From positions 1 through 5,662 of the forward strand of contig JAILIJ010000168.1 of the NCBI GenBank assembly GCA_024695315.1: a stretch of 5,662 nt of DNA, written 5' to 3'. The notes beneath the pieces were generated by a model. That model searched no databases, was not told where the DNA came from, and saw only the letters and a program-made list of their open reading frames with translations. The position numbers were made by a program, and so were the translations under genes. Source of the DNA: Bacteroidaceae bacterium. Lineage in GTDB: Bacteria > Bacteroidota > Bacteroidia > Bacteroidales > Bacteroidaceae. This document shows positions 5,554 to 5,662 of the stretch, piece after piece; the stretch's first letter is position 1; the number at the start of each line of letters is the position of its first letter.

Positions 5554-5662
5554 AGCGGCAAAGCTGACGGGCTATTAGTAATGCTCGGCTGTGATGTCAC
5601 CACCTGTACACCTGCATCCTATCAACGTCATCGTCTTTGACGACCCTATGAGATCTAATCTT
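5554..5662 (-). rRNA. rrl: 23S ribosomal RNA, 3' end only
   Basis: The minus strand from the right edge matches the terminal domain VI region of 23S rRNA. GACGUUGAUAGG corresponds to E. coli GAGGUUGAUAGG, then GGUGUACAGG, then UUACUAAUAGCCCGUC, corresponding to GGUACUAAUGAACCGUG. Only about the last 109 bases are inside the window. The 3' end is set at about 5554 by counting the 20 bases that follow UACUAAU in E. coli and may be off by up to about 10 bases. The gene continues beyond the right edge. Confidence 0.93.

Overview
The window looks like chromosomal DNA of a low-GC Bacteroidota, most likely order Bacteroidales and Prevotella-like. The reasons are two promoters of the Bacteroidota type (TTTG, 18-19 nt, TAnnTTTG), almost no Shine-Dalgarno sequences before the protein genes, and protein sequences (Era, Der, FabH, a kinase with an AHQLGTP H-box) that read as Bacteroidales versions. 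The genus is an inference. Every supported gene lies on the minus strand, so transcription runs from high to low coordinates.

In transcription order the window begins with the 3' end of a 23S rRNA (about 5554-5662), a T-rich spacer with no tRNA, a 5S rRNA (about 5267-5376) and a strong hairpin terminator (5227-5259). A 150 bp AT-rich gap with a small repeat cluster follows. A promoter at 5059-5089 then drives an orphan membrane sensor histidine kinase (3879-5054). A second promoter (3758-3787) starts a tight operon: DUF177/YceD (23S rRNA accumulation), rpmF (bL32) and fabH (KAS III). A clear intrinsic terminator (1836-1868) follows fabH. After it come era and the 5' two thirds of der, two GTPases of ribosome assembly; der runs off the left edge.

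The theme is ribosome production joined to fatty-acid initiation. YceD, bL32, Era and Der all serve ribosome assembly, while FabH sets the entry of carbon into fatty acids. The plsX gene found between rpmF and fabH in many bacteria is absent here.

Three observations stand out. First, the 116-base gap between era and der holds two perfect, interleaved inverted repeats (8 and 9 bp) whose strands directly abut. This is the layout of an H-type RNA pseudoknot just upstream of the der start codon, and it is followed by a five-codon reading frame with an unusually good Shine-Dalgarno sequence. Second, the promoters of the kinase and of the yceD operon sit 4 and 8 nt from the start codon, which predicts leaderless or nearly leaderless mRNAs. 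Third, era has no visible promoter of its own behind the fabH terminator, so that terminator may act as an attenuator. I see no defence system, mobile element, CRISPR array or clearly new gene family; the most plausible undescribed element is the era-der RNA structure.
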